Source of the DNA: Spiroplasma taiwanense CT-1
GTDB lineage: Bacteria > Bacillota_I > Bacilli_A > Mycoplasmatales > Mycoplasmataceae
NCBI RefSeq assembly: GCF_000439435.1
Contig: NC_021846.1
Location: 186,001 to 250,000 of the forward strand
Direction of reading: 5' to 3'
Length of the DNA stretch: 64,000 bases
The notes below the pieces were generated by a model that saw nothing but the letters and a program-made list of their open reading frames with translations, made no database searches and was not told the DNA's origin. This document shows positions 10,151-20,450 of the stretch, piece after piece. The position numbers and the translations under genes are program-made. Positions within the stretch are counted from its first letter, which is position 1. Each line of letters opens with the position of its first letter.

Positions 10151-10179
10151 AAATGTAACCTTATAAAGTTACATTTTTA
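10149..10179. terminator. Terminator between convergent fhs and nox
   Basis: AAAAATGTAAC (10149-10159) pairs with GTTACATTTTT (10168-10178) around an 8-base loop. It overlaps the fhs stop and touches the nox stop, so it can serve both strands. Confidence 0.9.
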
Positions 10180-11538
10180 TTATTTTTTAAAGTAGTTTAG
10201 ACCTAAAACCTCTAAACTTGCCAATGTAATAAAATTATATGGCTTATTAAAGTGAGGCAAGAAGAAAATATCAACTAAAGGTAGTTCATCAATAGTCAAT
10301 CCTTTTTGAATTGCTAATGCAAACATATACATTACCTCAGTATGATTATTAATTGATGCAACTTGTGCTCCAATAATTCTTCTTGATTTTTTATCTCAAA
10401 TAATTTTTATTGAAACTTCTTTAAATGATGACATAAATTCAGGTCTATCCGAATCTTTAAAAATAACCTCTTCAGCATCAATTCCAAATCTTTTACATGA
10501 TTCCATTGAAATTCCAACCGAAGCCATTTTTCAACCAAAAACTTCAATACCATTTGCTCCTGTAAAACCTGGACTAGATAGCTCATTACCTTTTACAATA
10601 TTTACAGCAGCCATAATTCCAGTTCTAACAGCTGTTGTAGCTAATGCTATTTGAGTATCTTGTTTTAAAGAACAATTATAAACTTGTGCACAATCACCAA
10701 CTGAATATATATCCTTATTTGAAGATTGCATAAATTCGTTTGTTTTTATTGCACCTCTTTCATCTAGTTCAATAATTCCTTTTAATAAGTCTGTTTGTGG
10801 TTTAACCCCAACAGAAAACACAACGTAATCAACTTCAATTTCACCTTTGTCTGTAATTACTTTTTTAACTTTTCCATTTTCACCCTCAAATTTAACCACT
10901 TTTTGACCAAGTGCTAAATGAACACCTTTTTCTTGCATAGTTTTTTCAACTAATCCAGTAAATTCGTGATCATAATAAACAGGCATAATTCTATCTGCTA
11001 TGTCAACTAAGGTTACTTCTTTTTTTGCTTCAACAAAAGCATCAACAAGTTCTACACCGATATATCCTGCTCCAACTACAGCAACTTTTTTAATTTCAGG
11101 GTTATCATTTGCAGCTTTTATTTTTTGTGCATGATGATAATTTTTACAAATTTGAACACCGTCTAAATTAATTCCTTCAATTGGTGGAAAAATTGGTCAA
11201 GTACCTGTTGCTATTACTAATTTATCGTAATTGTCTTCAAATTCTTCTCCTGTTTTTAAGTTTTGAACTGTTATAGTTTTGTTTTTTTCATTAATACCAA
11301 TTCATTTATGTTCCATTTTAACATTAATATTTTCTCCTGCTAATATTTCAGGTGATGCGTAGAATAATCCTTTTGGGTCTTTTACTTCTCCTCTAACTCA
11401 TAAAGCTATTCCACACCCTAAAAATGAAATATTATCATTTGCATCATAAGTAGTTATTTCCATTTTTGGATCTAATCTTCTTAAAGTTCTTACTGTTGTT
11501 GTTCCAGCATGATTTGTTCCAATAACTATTGTTTTCAT
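10180..11538 (-). CDS. nox: H2O-forming NADH oxidase / CoA-disulfide reductase family flavoprotein
   Basis: 452 residues. The start at 11538 is used because GGAG lies just upstream; longer in-frame starts add a hydrophobic stretch foreign to the family. Two Rossmann motifs are present: the FAD site at the N-terminus (IVIGTNHAG) and the NAD site (VAVVGAGYIGVE). The single redox Cys is in SFLGCGIAL, and SVGDCAQV is the second FAD contact. Such enzymes pass electrons from NADH to O2 (to water) or to small disulfides; in lactate/acetate-forming mollicutes this regenerates NAD+ for glycolysis. The single-Cys layout fits water-forming NADH oxidase, but the sequence alone does not exclude CoA-disulfide reductase. 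Confidence 0.92.
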
Positions 11539-11662
11539 TTTAAATACTCCTTTTTTTATAATTACACTATAATAATATATGAAATATAAAATCATTACCT
11601 ATTTTTTTGATTTTTTCTATTATTAAATAATTTTTTAAAAATTTTACTAAAGAGGTGAGAGA

Positions 11663-12388
11663 GTGTTTTTAAGAATTACAGGAGATATAAATTACTATTT
11701 AAAAAGAGTACAATGAATTAAGTATTTTGATGAATTTAATATTTCAAAAAAAACATCTTTTTATATCAGAAAAATTGAAAAAAAAGTTAATGATAAAAAT
11801 ACATTTACTTATTTTAAATATTGAATTTTATGAAAATGAGTAAATATGAATTTTGAATTAAATGAATCTTTTATTTTTCATTTTAAAAGAAACATAAAAA
11901 AAATGAATTTAACATTATCTGCAAAAGAAGAAAGATTTCTTATTGAAGTTGAAGAATTAATTTTTAACTCTTGAAGACCTTTAAAACAAATTCCTGTTAA
12001 ATTTAATTTGGATAAAAAAGAAAAGATAAATTTACTTCAAACAAATGTAAATGTTCATATTTTCAAAAAAGACTTAATTGAAAAAAAAGTAGTGCAATTA
12101 GGAAAATTTGATTTTTACTTTTCGAATAAAAATTTATTTTTTACAAATTCTTTTCAAAAAATTCAAAGAATAATTAATTATGAAGAAATTAAAAGTGTAA
12201 CAGCTGAAATATATGGAATTATTATTGAAACAGAAGATAATAAATACTTAATTAGGGGTAAAAATAAATTATTAACCTATGTTTTATTACAAAGAATGGT
12301 ACCAAAATTGAATTTAAATATTAATAATATTTCAAAAATATATAATTATTTTGATTTTTGAAATATTTTACTATTAAAAATAAATTAA
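11663..12388 (+). CDS. Hypothetical protein with PH-like C-terminal domain
   Basis: 241 residues from a GTG at 11663, preceded by AGAGGTGAGAG; five UGA-Trp codons are used. The N-terminal 110 residues are basic and aromatic. The C-terminal half, from about residue 140, has alternating short strands (FDFYFSNKNLFFT, IINYEEIKSV, GIIIETEDNKYLIRG) and a final helix, the pattern of bacterial PH-like domains. There is no signal peptide or membrane segment. It lies divergent from nox and 24 bases before nagB, so it may head the nagB-tpiA-gpmI transcript. Function unknown. Confidence 0.8.
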
Positions 12389-12412
12389 AATATTACATGG
12401 AGGTATAGATAA

Positions 12413-13177
12413 ATGAAAGTAATTAAAGTTATAAATAATAATAAAGCTGGAGAAGTAGCAGGAGATATTATTTTAAATATTGTTAAAAATAAGGCTAATG
12501 CAATTCTTGGATTGGCAACAGGTAGTACACCAATTTCTACATATAAATATTTAATTGAAAAAACTAAAAATCAAAAAGTTGATTGATCAAATATTAAATC
12601 ATTTAATCTTGATGAATATAAAGGTCTATCTTCAGAACATAAACAATCTTATAGATATTTCATGAATAATACTTTTTTTGATCATATAAATATTGATAAG
12701 AAAAATACATTTGTTCCTGATGGTTTGATTGAGACAAATGAACAAGCTGCTAAATATGATAAAGATATAAAAATGGCTGGTGGAATAGATATTCAATTGT
12801 TAGGATTAGGAATTAATGGTCATATTGTTTTTAATGAACCAGGAACTTTGTTTGATTCTATTACTTCAATTGTAGATTTAACTCAATCTACAATTGAAGT
12901 AAACTCAAGATTTTTTAAAGATAAAAAAGATGTACCCAATCAAGCAATTTCAATGGGTCTTAATTCAATTATGAAAGCAAAAGAAATTGTTTTAATTGCC
13001 ACAGGTAAGAGTAAAGCAGAAGCAGTTAAACACTTAATTGAAGGACCAATTTCAAAGGATTGACCATGTACGATTCTATTAGAGCACCCAAATATAACAG
13101 TAATTATTGATGGAAGAAGCATCAGAATTACTTTCTTAAAATCCTTTAGAGGATTTTTTTCATTGAAATTTAATTAG
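12413..13177 (+). CDS. nagB: Glucosamine-6-phosphate deaminase with frameshifted last residues
   Basis: Start ATG at 12413 after ATGGAGG. It has GLATGSTP, FNLDEYKGL (catalytic Asp), LGLGINGHIVFNEPG (catalytic His/Glu loop) and DWPCTILLEHPN near the C-terminus. The enzyme turns glucosamine-6-P into fructose-6-P and ammonia, feeding glycolysis. After IIID the family ends in a DEEAAS-like helix. The +1 reading shows an EEASELLS ending with a stop at 13137-13139 just before a terminator, so one G at 13112/13113 looks extra. As written, the frame runs through the terminator hairpin to a TAG at 13175-13177, replacing about 8 residues with about 21. The catalytic core is intact, so activity may survive. 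Confidence 0.9.
13138..13160 (+). terminator. Terminator-like hairpin after the original nagB stop
   Basis: AAATCCT (13139-13145), loop TTAG, AGGATTT (13150-13156) and a T-run. It lies at the ancestral nagB stop, but inside the extended reading frame as sequenced. Confidence 0.85.
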
Positions 13178-13228
13178 GACTACTAATAGTGTAGAATCAA
13201 TTATGTAATTATGTTAGGAGAAATAAAA

Positions 13229-13972
13229 ATGAGAAAACAAATTATTGTAGGAAACTGAAAAATGTTTAAAAATAATTCTGAAGCAGTTCAATTTGTGAAA
13301 AGCATTGAAGAAAAAATTGTAAAAAATGAAAATTTAATTGCAGGAATTGCAGTTCCATCAGTTATGTTGAGCGATGTGAAAAAAATTGCCAAAAATATTA
13401 TTATAGCAGCTCAAAATTGCTATTTTGAAAAAGAAGGAGCTTTTACAGGTGAAATTTCAATCCCAATGTTACAAGATTTATCAATCAATTATGTAGTTAT
13501 TGGTCATTCAGAAAGAAGAAACATTTTTGGAGAAACCGATGAAATGATTAATAAAAAATTAAAAGCATTATTATCTGCAAATATGACACCAATTTTATGT
13601 TGCGGAGAAAGTTTAAAAACTTATGAAAAAGGAAAAACTGTGGATTGAGTTAAATCTCAAATTTCAAATGCATTTGAAGGTGTTTCTGCAGAAGAAGCAA
13701 AAAAAGTTGTAATAGCTTATGAACCAATTTGAGCAATTGGTACTGGTAAAGTAGCTACACCAGAAATTGCACAAAATGTATGTAAGGAAATTAGAGAAAT
13801 TATTAAAAATCTTTATAATCAAGAAATTTCAGATCAAATACTAATCCAATATGGAGGAAGTGTTAAACCAGAAAACATTAAAGATATTCTTGAACAAGAA
13901 GATATTGATGGTGTACTAGTCGGTGGTGCTTCATTAGTCGTTGATTCATATTTGGGATTAATAAACTTTTAA
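13229..13972 (+). CDS. tpiA: Triosephosphate isomerase
   Basis: 247 residues, standard length. VGNWKM carries the substrate Lys, GHSERR the catalytic His, YEPIWAIGTG the catalytic Glu and loop 6, and YGGSV the phosphate-binding loop. It interconverts DHAP and glyceraldehyde-3-P. The ATG at 13229 follows TTAGGAG. It is 15 bases upstream of the HAD gene and heads a glycolytic cluster with gpmI. Confidence 0.98.
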
Positions 13973-13986
13973 AAGGTATACAAAAA

Positions 13987-14817
13987 ATGAAGGAAAGTAA
14001 ATTTAAATTAGTTGCATTAGATATGGATGGAACAACTTATGAATCACTTGGAAATATTGTAGAGGAAAATATTGAACCAATTAATAATACAATAAAAAAT
14101 GGAGTAAAAATTGTTTTTGTAACCGGAAGACCAGTTCATTCAAAAATTAATAGACTTGAATTATTTAATTTTGATAATGATGAAGAAACTTTATTTGCTG
14201 GTTTTAATGGAGCTTTAATTTTTGATATTACAAATAATTTGAAAATTGATGAACAACCAATTTCAAAAGATACTGCAAAAGCAGCTTTTGATCTTTTGAA
14301 ATTAGAAAAATTTAAAGATTGTAATTTATGAGCATATACTACAAATCCAAAGATTTCATATATAAGTAAAGACTTATTTATTGCAAAAGATCTTCAACAC
14401 GAAGTTCCTTTTTTTGGTTCAGAGCCAATAGTCTATAATGATAATCTTGAAATGTATTCTTGCTATAAATTTTTAATGTTTAATGGAACAATAGAATTTG
14501 CAAATGAATTAAGAAATTTAAGTTTGGAAGTAGCTTGAACAGAAGGTTCATTTGCAGGAGAAGTTACAAAAAAAGGTATTAATAAAAAGTATGCTCTTGA
14601 ATTTTTATCAAAAAAATATTCAATAAGACAAGAGGAGATTTTGGCAATTGGAGATGGTGCAAATGATATTCCTATGTTTGAATTTGCAGGACATTCAATT
14701 GCACCAGCAAATGCTCATGCTGATGTTAAGAAAAAAGCAATTGAAGTTTCAGATTTTAAAAACACTGAGGGTGTTGTTGCTAAAGCACTAAAGAAATATA
14801 TTTTAGGAGAAAATTAA
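13987..14817 (+). CDS. Cof-type HAD-superfamily phosphatase
   Basis: 276 residues. Motif I LDMDGTTYES holds the nucleophile and acid/base Asp, FVTGRP is motif II, and GDGANDIPMFEFAG is motif IV with the Mg2+ ligands. A type-IIB cap lies between about residues 85 and 185. Cof-like enzymes dephosphorylate sugar phosphates, nucleotides or flavin cofactors; specificity cannot be read. Placement between tpiA and gpmI suggests a sugar-phosphate substrate or a metabolite-repair role (inference). The start is 14 bases after tpiA and the stop is one base before the gpmI start. Confidence 0.93.
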
Positions 14818-14818
14818 T

Positions 14819-16405
14819 ATGAAAACAAAAAGACCAGTAGTTTTAACAATTTTAGATGGTTGAGGAATAGCAGAAAATTCAGAGGGAAATGCTGTTTTTC
14901 AAGCAAATATGAAATTTGTAGAAAGTTTAAAACAAAAATATCCTTGAGTTTCTGCTCATGCCAGTGGTGAATGAGTTGGTTTGCCTGAAGGACAAATGGG
15001 AAATTCAGAAGTGGGTCATATACATTTAGGAGCTGGAAGAATAAAATATGAATCACTTTCTTTAATTAATAAAGCTATTAAAGATAATGTTTTCGATTCA
15101 AATTTGGAAATTCAAAATGCAATTAAAACTTCAAAAGACAATAATAGTGCATTTCATATAATGGGATTATTTTCTGATGGGGGAGTGCATTCTCATATGC
15201 AACATATGTTTGCTACTTTTGAAGCTGCTGCAAAAGCAGGTTTAAAAGAAATTTACTTACATTTATTTACAGATGGAAGAGATACAAAACCAACAGTTGC
15301 GTTAGATTATTTAGAAAAACTTTACAATTTATTTGATGAATATAAAGTTGGTGAAGTTGGTTCAATTTCAGGAAGATTCTATTCAATGGATAGAGATAAA
15401 AGAATGGAAAGAACAGCTGAAGGTTATAACTCTTTAGTAGATAGAAAATGTAAAAATTCATTTACAAATCCATTTGATTATATAAAATCTCAATATGAAT
15501 TAGGAAAAGATGATGAAGGAATTTTGCCTGCATTTAATAAAACATGCAAAAATGGATTTATTAAACCAAAAGATACTTTAGTTTTTGCCAATTTTAGACC
15601 TGATAGAGCTATTCAAATGGCAAGTACATTTACAAATAAAGATTATTCTGCTTGATCAGATGATGCTTTTAAAGGATTAACTTTTTTAGGAGATAAAATA
15701 CATTTTTTAAGTATGATGGAATATTCGGCGTCTGTAAAATCAAATTTTATTGCATTCAAATCTATTGAAGTTATTAATGGTTTGGGAGAATGAATTAGTA
15801 AAAAAGGATACAAACAATTAAGAATTGCAGAAACTGAAAAAATTGCTCATGTTACTTTCTTTTTTGATGGGGGTAAAGATTATTTTAAAAATGGATTAGC
15901 ATCACCTGAAGAAATTAAGTTAAATGGGGCATCAATTGATTTAATTTCATCACCAAAAGTTGCAACTTATGATTTAAAACCAGAAATGTCTGCAATAGAA
16001 ATAACTGATAAACTTGTTGAAAGAATTAACTCAGAAGAGTTTGATTTAATTGTTTTAAATTATGCCAACTGTGATATGGTTGGGCATACTGGAGTTTTAA
16101 AAGCCGCAATTCAAGGAGTAAAAGTTTTAGATGACCAGCTAAAAAGAGTTTATGAGGCTTGCACTAATCATGGGGCAACAATGATAATAACAGCAGATCA
16201 TGGAAATGCTGAGGTTATGATTGATAATGATGGAAGACCAAATAAAAAACATACAAGTCAACCTGTTCCAATAATAATTACAGATAAAAATTTAAAACTT
16301 AGAAAAGATGATGCAGCTATTGCTGATGTTGCTGTTACAATTTGCGAAATGATGGGTATTGAAATTCCATCTGAAATGACTCAGCCTTCTTTAATTGAAA
16401 AATAA
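14819..16405 (+). CDS. gpmI: 2,3-bisphosphoglycerate-independent phosphoglycerate mutase
   Basis: 528 residues from an ATG one base after the HAD stop. It starts with LTILDGWG (metal Asp), then PEGQMGNSEVGH with the catalytic Ser, FTDGRDTKP, FANFRPDRA, NYANCDMVGHTG and TADHGNAE (second metal site). The enzyme needs Mn2+ and interconverts 3- and 2-phosphoglycerate. Last gene of the nagB-tpiA-HAD-gpmI run, with a strong convergent terminator behind it. Confidence 0.98.
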
Positions 16406-16440
16406 TGAAAAAAAGATTTTTAAATCTCTTTTTCATTATT
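16401..16440. terminator. Terminator after gpmI, convergent
   Basis: AATAATGAAAAA...GATTT and AAATC...TTTTTCATTATT form a long stem with a TTA loop. It overlaps the gpmI stop and the end of the minus-strand membrane gene. Confidence 0.85.
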
Positions 16441-17607
16441 TAATTTGTTTTCAAATTTTCTTGCTATTATAATTGGAATAAAAAATAATATAGTTATAAA
16501 GTAAATATGAATAAGAAAGAAAGCACAAAAAAATTGTAAAATAAAATCAAAAGTTTTATTTTCTTTTTTTGCAATAAATTTTAAAATTATAAGAACTATT
16601 CCAATAAAACTAATAGATAATGTAATTAAATAAAGAATTAAATAAAATAAATTATATAAAAATAAATTGTCTTCTATAAATTGATAATTTTTTGTTTTTG
16701 TTAAAAGTATAATTGAAATTATAAAACAAAATGAAAATAAAAACATTTTTATTATTTCATTTCAAAAATTTATTCTATTTTTGTTTCATTTATTATTTAT
16801 TTTTATTTTTTCTTTATTTTTAAATTTTAAATTATTTAGTGAAATTCAAAAATATTGACATCCTGTAATCAATAATAAACATCCAATTGAACCTAAAATA
16901 TACATTTCAATACCATTTGTAACTCTAAAATTGAAGAAAAAATATGGAGTAGTAAAAATTCCAATATCGTATTCTGTTACTCATTCTGGAAAATTTTCAC
17001 TCTCAGGGATATAATCAAAATAATACTCTTGTCCAATAGAATTCATAATTATAATTCTCAATGAAACAAAAGTAACATAAAAAAAAAGGAAAAATTCAAC
17101 AAATAAGTAAATCTTTTTTATATCATTCTTTTATATTAATAATTTTTCTACTTTTTGAAATAAAAAAATATATAACTGAAATTAAAAATGTTATTAAATG
17201 TGTGACGAATGTTACAAATCATTTTATAGCACTGTTATATTCATTTGAATAAATTGCTAGGGGATTTAAGTCTTTGTCATTAACACCAATAACACTAAAT
17301 AAAGCAATTCAAAAAAGAGCCATTGTTAATGTCATATAACTTAAAAAGCCAATTCAAGCTTTTGTTGAAGGACCCAAAGATTTCATTTTCCATTTAAAAA
17401 AATAAATATAAAAAATATAAAGAACATTCAATTTGTCTGTGTTGTTTAAAATGATGCATTTGCAAATAATTTATCATATCATTGAAAAATATAATATCTT
17501 GGTGGTGGATAAATTTGTGCAACTGTAGCGTCAAGAATTAAAAAAGCAAAAAATCCAGTTAAAAGAATAATTCAAATAGTATTTTTTAATTTTTTATTAT
17601 TTATAAT
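16420..17607 (-). pseudogene. Degenerate multi-pass membrane protein (DUF1600-like)
   Basis: Read on the minus strand with UGA as Trp, the pieces join to about 390 residues with six or more hydrophobic helices. Damage is clear: no recognisable start codon after the upstream stop; an in-frame UAA in the A-S-F-stop-T-T-Q-T-N segment near 17450; a frame change at the A7 run 17396-17402; and another at the A9 run 17079-17087. The residues around the first helix (ATVAQIYPPP and TTQTNW) recall the mollicute DUF1600/Pr6Pr membrane families, an impression only. The 3' third is still open over 108 codons. It lies right behind the reductase gene in the same orientation. Confidence 0.65.
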
Positions 17608-18585
17608 CTATCAACCACTATTTAGTATCTTTCTTTTATTTACTTTTTTTTCTATATTTACAACTGCAATCATTGCTTCATAAAAACCAGCTAATAAATT
17701 TCTTACTTTCGTATCATAATGACAACAATCACCAGCAGCATAAATTCCTTCCACAGATGATTCCATATTAGATTTCACAATTATTTTTTTCAATTTATTT
17801 ATTTCTAAATTTAAATTTTCAAATTTTTCTTTTTCAATTGTATAGCCAAATTGCACTATTACTTTATCAAAACAAATTTCTTTTTCTTCATTAGTTTCTA
17901 CTTGAATTACCTTTAATTTTTCAGCATTATTTAATTTTTCACCAGTAATTTCAGAAAATTTATAAGGAGTTAAGAAATTCACTCCTTTACTTTTAGCTTG
18001 TTCTAAACTCAAAGGTTTTGCTCTAAATTCATCTCTTCTATGAATTATTGTAATTAAATTTTTATTACTACTTAATTCATTTGCTCAGTCAAGTGCAGAA
18101 TCTCCACCACCAAAAATTAAAATACTTTGATTTTTAAAAGATTTAATATCTTTAACAGTATAAATAATATTGTTGTATTTTTTTTCTGTTAATTCTATTG
18201 GTTTATAAATTCCAAATCCATCTGTAAATAATATTCTTTTAAATTTTTGCTTTGTATTATTTGAAAAACAAACCTCAAATCAATTTTCAAATTCATCACA
18301 ATCCGGTTTTATTATATTAATTGATGTAACTATTGTGTTCAAAAAAAAATTGATATTATTATCTTTTTTAATACATTCATACATTTTCTGTACTGCTTGA
18401 TTACCCAAAATTTTATCAATTGCAGGAAAATTATGAATATATTTTTCTGGATAAGACGATGTAATTTGTCCACCATATGTTGACTTTGCTTCAACTACAG
18501 TTCCACTAAGTTTTAAGTCTGCAGCCATTTTTCAAGCATATAATCCAGTTGGACCACATCCAACTATTAAAATATCTTTTACCAT
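17608..18585 (-). CDS. Thioredoxin-reductase-like ferredoxin/flavodoxin-NADP+ reductase
   Basis: 325 residues. N-terminal FAD site (ILIVGCGPTGLYAWKMA), central NADPH site (ILIFGGGDSALDWA), RRDEFRA after it, and C-terminal GIYAAGDCC. The CxxC disulfide of true thioredoxin reductase is absent from the middle domain. With the length this points to the YumC-type ferredoxin/flavodoxin reductase group, which reduces an iron-sulfur or flavin protein. The stop is TAG at 17608-17610 after a UGA-Trp. Divergent from tsaE across 42 bases. Confidence 0.88.
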
Positions 18586-18627
18586 ATTTTATACTCCAAA
18601 TCTGTAAAATCATTATATCATATATAT

Positions 18628-19068
18628 ATGAATGGAAAATATAATAGAATTACAGTTTTTAAGGTTAAAAATATAAATGAATTAGTAGAAGTTGCACAAA
18701 AATTAGCTTTATTTTTTAAAAAAAATACGTGTTTACTCTTAGACGGGGAAATGGGGGCAGGAAAAACAACATTCACTAAAATATTTTTAAAAGAATTAGG
18801 AGTTAAAGAAGTTGTAACTTCACCAACATTTGTAATTATGAATCAATATTTTTCTAATGAAATAAAAATAAATCATATTGATGCATACAGATTAAATCAA
18901 AATGAAGAATTTGAAATGTATTTAGATGAAATGATTGACAGTTTTAATGTAATAGAATGAAGTCAAAACTTAAATATTAATTTAAAAAGTTATTTTGAAA
19001 TAATTACAGTTAAAATAAAAATATTTTCAGATGAATGTAGAGAATTTCTTATAGAAGAAGGTGGATAA
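18628..19068 (+). CDS. tsaE: tRNA threonylcarbamoyladenosine biosynthesis ATPase TsaE
   Basis: 146 residues. Walker A GEMGAGKTTF, then TSPTFVIMNQY and HIDAYRLN are typical of TsaE, the small ATPase that recycles the TsaB-TsaD complex making t6A37 on ANN-decoding tRNAs. The C-terminal tail starts with WSQNL after a UGA-Trp. Its TAA shares a base with the ATG of tsaB (TAATG). The start at 18628 lacks a strong ribosome binding site and lies very close to the divergent promoter region, suggesting a leaderless or nearly leaderless message. Confidence 0.93.
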
Positions 19069-19634
19069 TGAATTTTTTTATTGATACAAGTAATACAAAA
19101 TTAGTATTAATATTAGAACATAATAATATTATTATTGATAGTTTGATAATGGAAAATCAATTTAAAGTTAGTGATATTGTTTTTACAGAAATTGAAAAAT
19201 TTTTACAAAAAAATAATTTGACATTAAAAAATTTAAAAAATTTGTATACCACAAGAGGACCAGGAAGTTATACAGGCATAAGAGTTGCAATTACAATTTT
19301 AAAAACTTTAAAACTTATAAATCCATTTTATAATATTTTTTTAATTTCATCATTAGCTTTTCAAGCAGAATTAAACGATTCAATAAGCATTTTGGATGCA
19401 AAAGGAAATAAAAGTTATATTGGTATTTATTCAAAGGGAGAAAATATAATTTTAGATCAATTAGTACCAAATGAGTTAATTGAAGAATTTAAACAACAAT
19501 TCCCTAATTATCAAGTCAAAAAAGATTATGAAAATATAAATTTTGAACAATATTTTCTGAAACTTAAAAATTATTTTAAAAATATTGAAAATATTGAAAA
19601 TATTGAACCACTATATATAAAACATTTCATTTAA
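19068..19634 (+). CDS. tsaB: tRNA threonylcarbamoyladenosine biosynthesis protein TsaB
   Basis: 188 residues, overlapping tsaE by one base. Opens with an ASKHA strand (FFIDTSNTKLVL) and has the hallmark GPGSYTGIRVAI near residue 65. TsaB is the scaffold paralogue of TsaD in the t6A complex. The direct tsaE-tsaB linkage supports both names. The last residues are low-complexity (repeated Glu-Asn-Ile). Confidence 0.95.
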   Translation: MNFFIDTSNTKLVLILEHNNIIIDSLIMENQFKVSDIVFTEIEKFLQKNNLTLKNLKNLYTTRGPGSYTGIRVAITILKTLKLINPFYNIFLISSLAFQAELNDSISILDAKGNKSYIGIYSKGENIILDQLVPNELIEEFKQQFPNYQVKKDYENINFEQYFLKLKNYFKNIENIENIEPLYIKHFI

Positions 19635-19664
19635 TTGCTATGTTTTTTATTTTTTTGCTATAAT
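19635..19664 (+). promoter_or_regulatory. Promoter of tRNA-Ser
   Basis: TTGCTA (19635-19640) and a perfect TATAAT (19659-19664) are 18 bases apart, and the tRNA begins 11 bases after the -10 box. The -35 starts on the base after the tsaB stop. Confidence 0.7.
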
Positions 19665-19674
19665 CTTTTTGTAT

Positions 19675-19765
19675 GGATTGATACTCAAGTTGGTGAAGAG
19701 GGCACCCTGCTAAGGTGTTAGGTCGGGCAACCGGCGCGAGAGTTCGAGTCTCTCTCAATCCGCCA
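19675..19765 (+). tRNA. tRNA-Ser (GCU anticodon)
   Basis: A 91-base cloverleaf with encoded CCA. The acceptor stem is GGATTGA (19675-19681) with TCAATCC (19755-19761). The anticodon loop CTGCTAA carries GCU, decoding AGC/AGU. A long variable arm (GTCGGGCAACCGGC) marks a class II tRNA, and the T loop is GTTCGAGTC. It is a stand-alone unit with its own promoter and terminator. Confidence 0.97.
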
Positions 19766-19779
19766 TTTAGAAAATTTAG

Positions 19780-19806
19780 CAAGATTTTGAAATCTTGATT
19801 TTTTTA
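19780..19806 (+). terminator. Terminator after tRNA-Ser
   Basis: CAAGATTT (19780-19787), loop TG, AAATCTTG (19790-19797), then a run of T. Confidence 0.85.
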
Positions 19807-19861
19807 TTTATTATGATATATCATATAAAATATAATTATATTACTTTCAAGGAGACTAAAA

Positions 19862-20449
19862 ATGAAATTAAATAATAAAAAAGAAAAATCTATTTTAAGT
19901 GAGAATCAACCAAAAAAAAGTTTTTTAAAGAAAATTTTTAATTTTAAGGAGGGACAAAAAAAAGTTTTCCAAATTATTAAAAATAAAAAAAACAATCATT
20001 TATATTTTTATACTGATGTATCAAATATTTTTTTAATCTTAGAAAATGGAATTAGACTTTTGAAAGATCAAAAGTTAAAAAAAGATGAAGAGTATATTGT
20101 TTGGACATATTTGGAGAATGAAAATTCTGTAGGTTTAGAATTTGATTCATCTACAAGAGCGCACTTTTGAAAATGAGCAAGTGAAGCAAAGGTTGATATT
20201 GAAAAAATTTCAGTAATCGGAATTAATTTTGATATTTTAGCAAAAGTTACTAAAAATGATTGAGCACTTGATGAGATTAAAAATATAGTTTATATTTATG
20301 AGACAATTCCATTGGAAGCAATTGAATTTATTATGATAAAAGATAAAGCTAATTTAAATAGAATTCAAACTTATGTTGATGCAAATGACATTGAAATTGA
20401 TGTCTTTTTTGGTGAAACAGGAAACATAGAAAAAAAGGAGAGAAAGTAA
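19862..20449 (+). CDS. Hypothetical protein, possibly DarT/DUF4433-like
   Basis: 195 residues from an ATG after AAGGAG. The first 40 residues are strongly basic and lack the look of a membrane segment. The core begins HLYFYTDVSNIFLILENGI, which has the shape of the 'H-x-T-x2-x-N-x2-I-L-x2-G' opening of DarT-type (DUF4433) ADP-ribosyltransferases. The C-terminal third, IYETIPLEAIEFIMIKD, resembles the 'E-x-I-P-x2-x-I' segment holding the catalytic Glu there. The expected Arg is not clearly placed, so the assignment is tentative. It ends one base before proS and is surely co-transcribed with it. If related to DarT it may be a non-toxic cousin, as no DarG-like macrodomain is adjacent. Confidence 0.7.
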
Positions 20450-20450
20450 T

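Noticed and set aside
14814-15461. Minus-strand ORFs opposite gpmI, and similar ones opposite pyk, thrS and infC
   Set aside because: Antisense shadows of well-conserved genes; Leu/Phe/His-rich sequences caused by the complementary codon use.
17608-18585. Thioredoxin reductase TrxB
   Set aside because: The CxxC redox pair of TrxB is missing from the central domain, so a ferredoxin/flavodoxin reductase-like role fits better.
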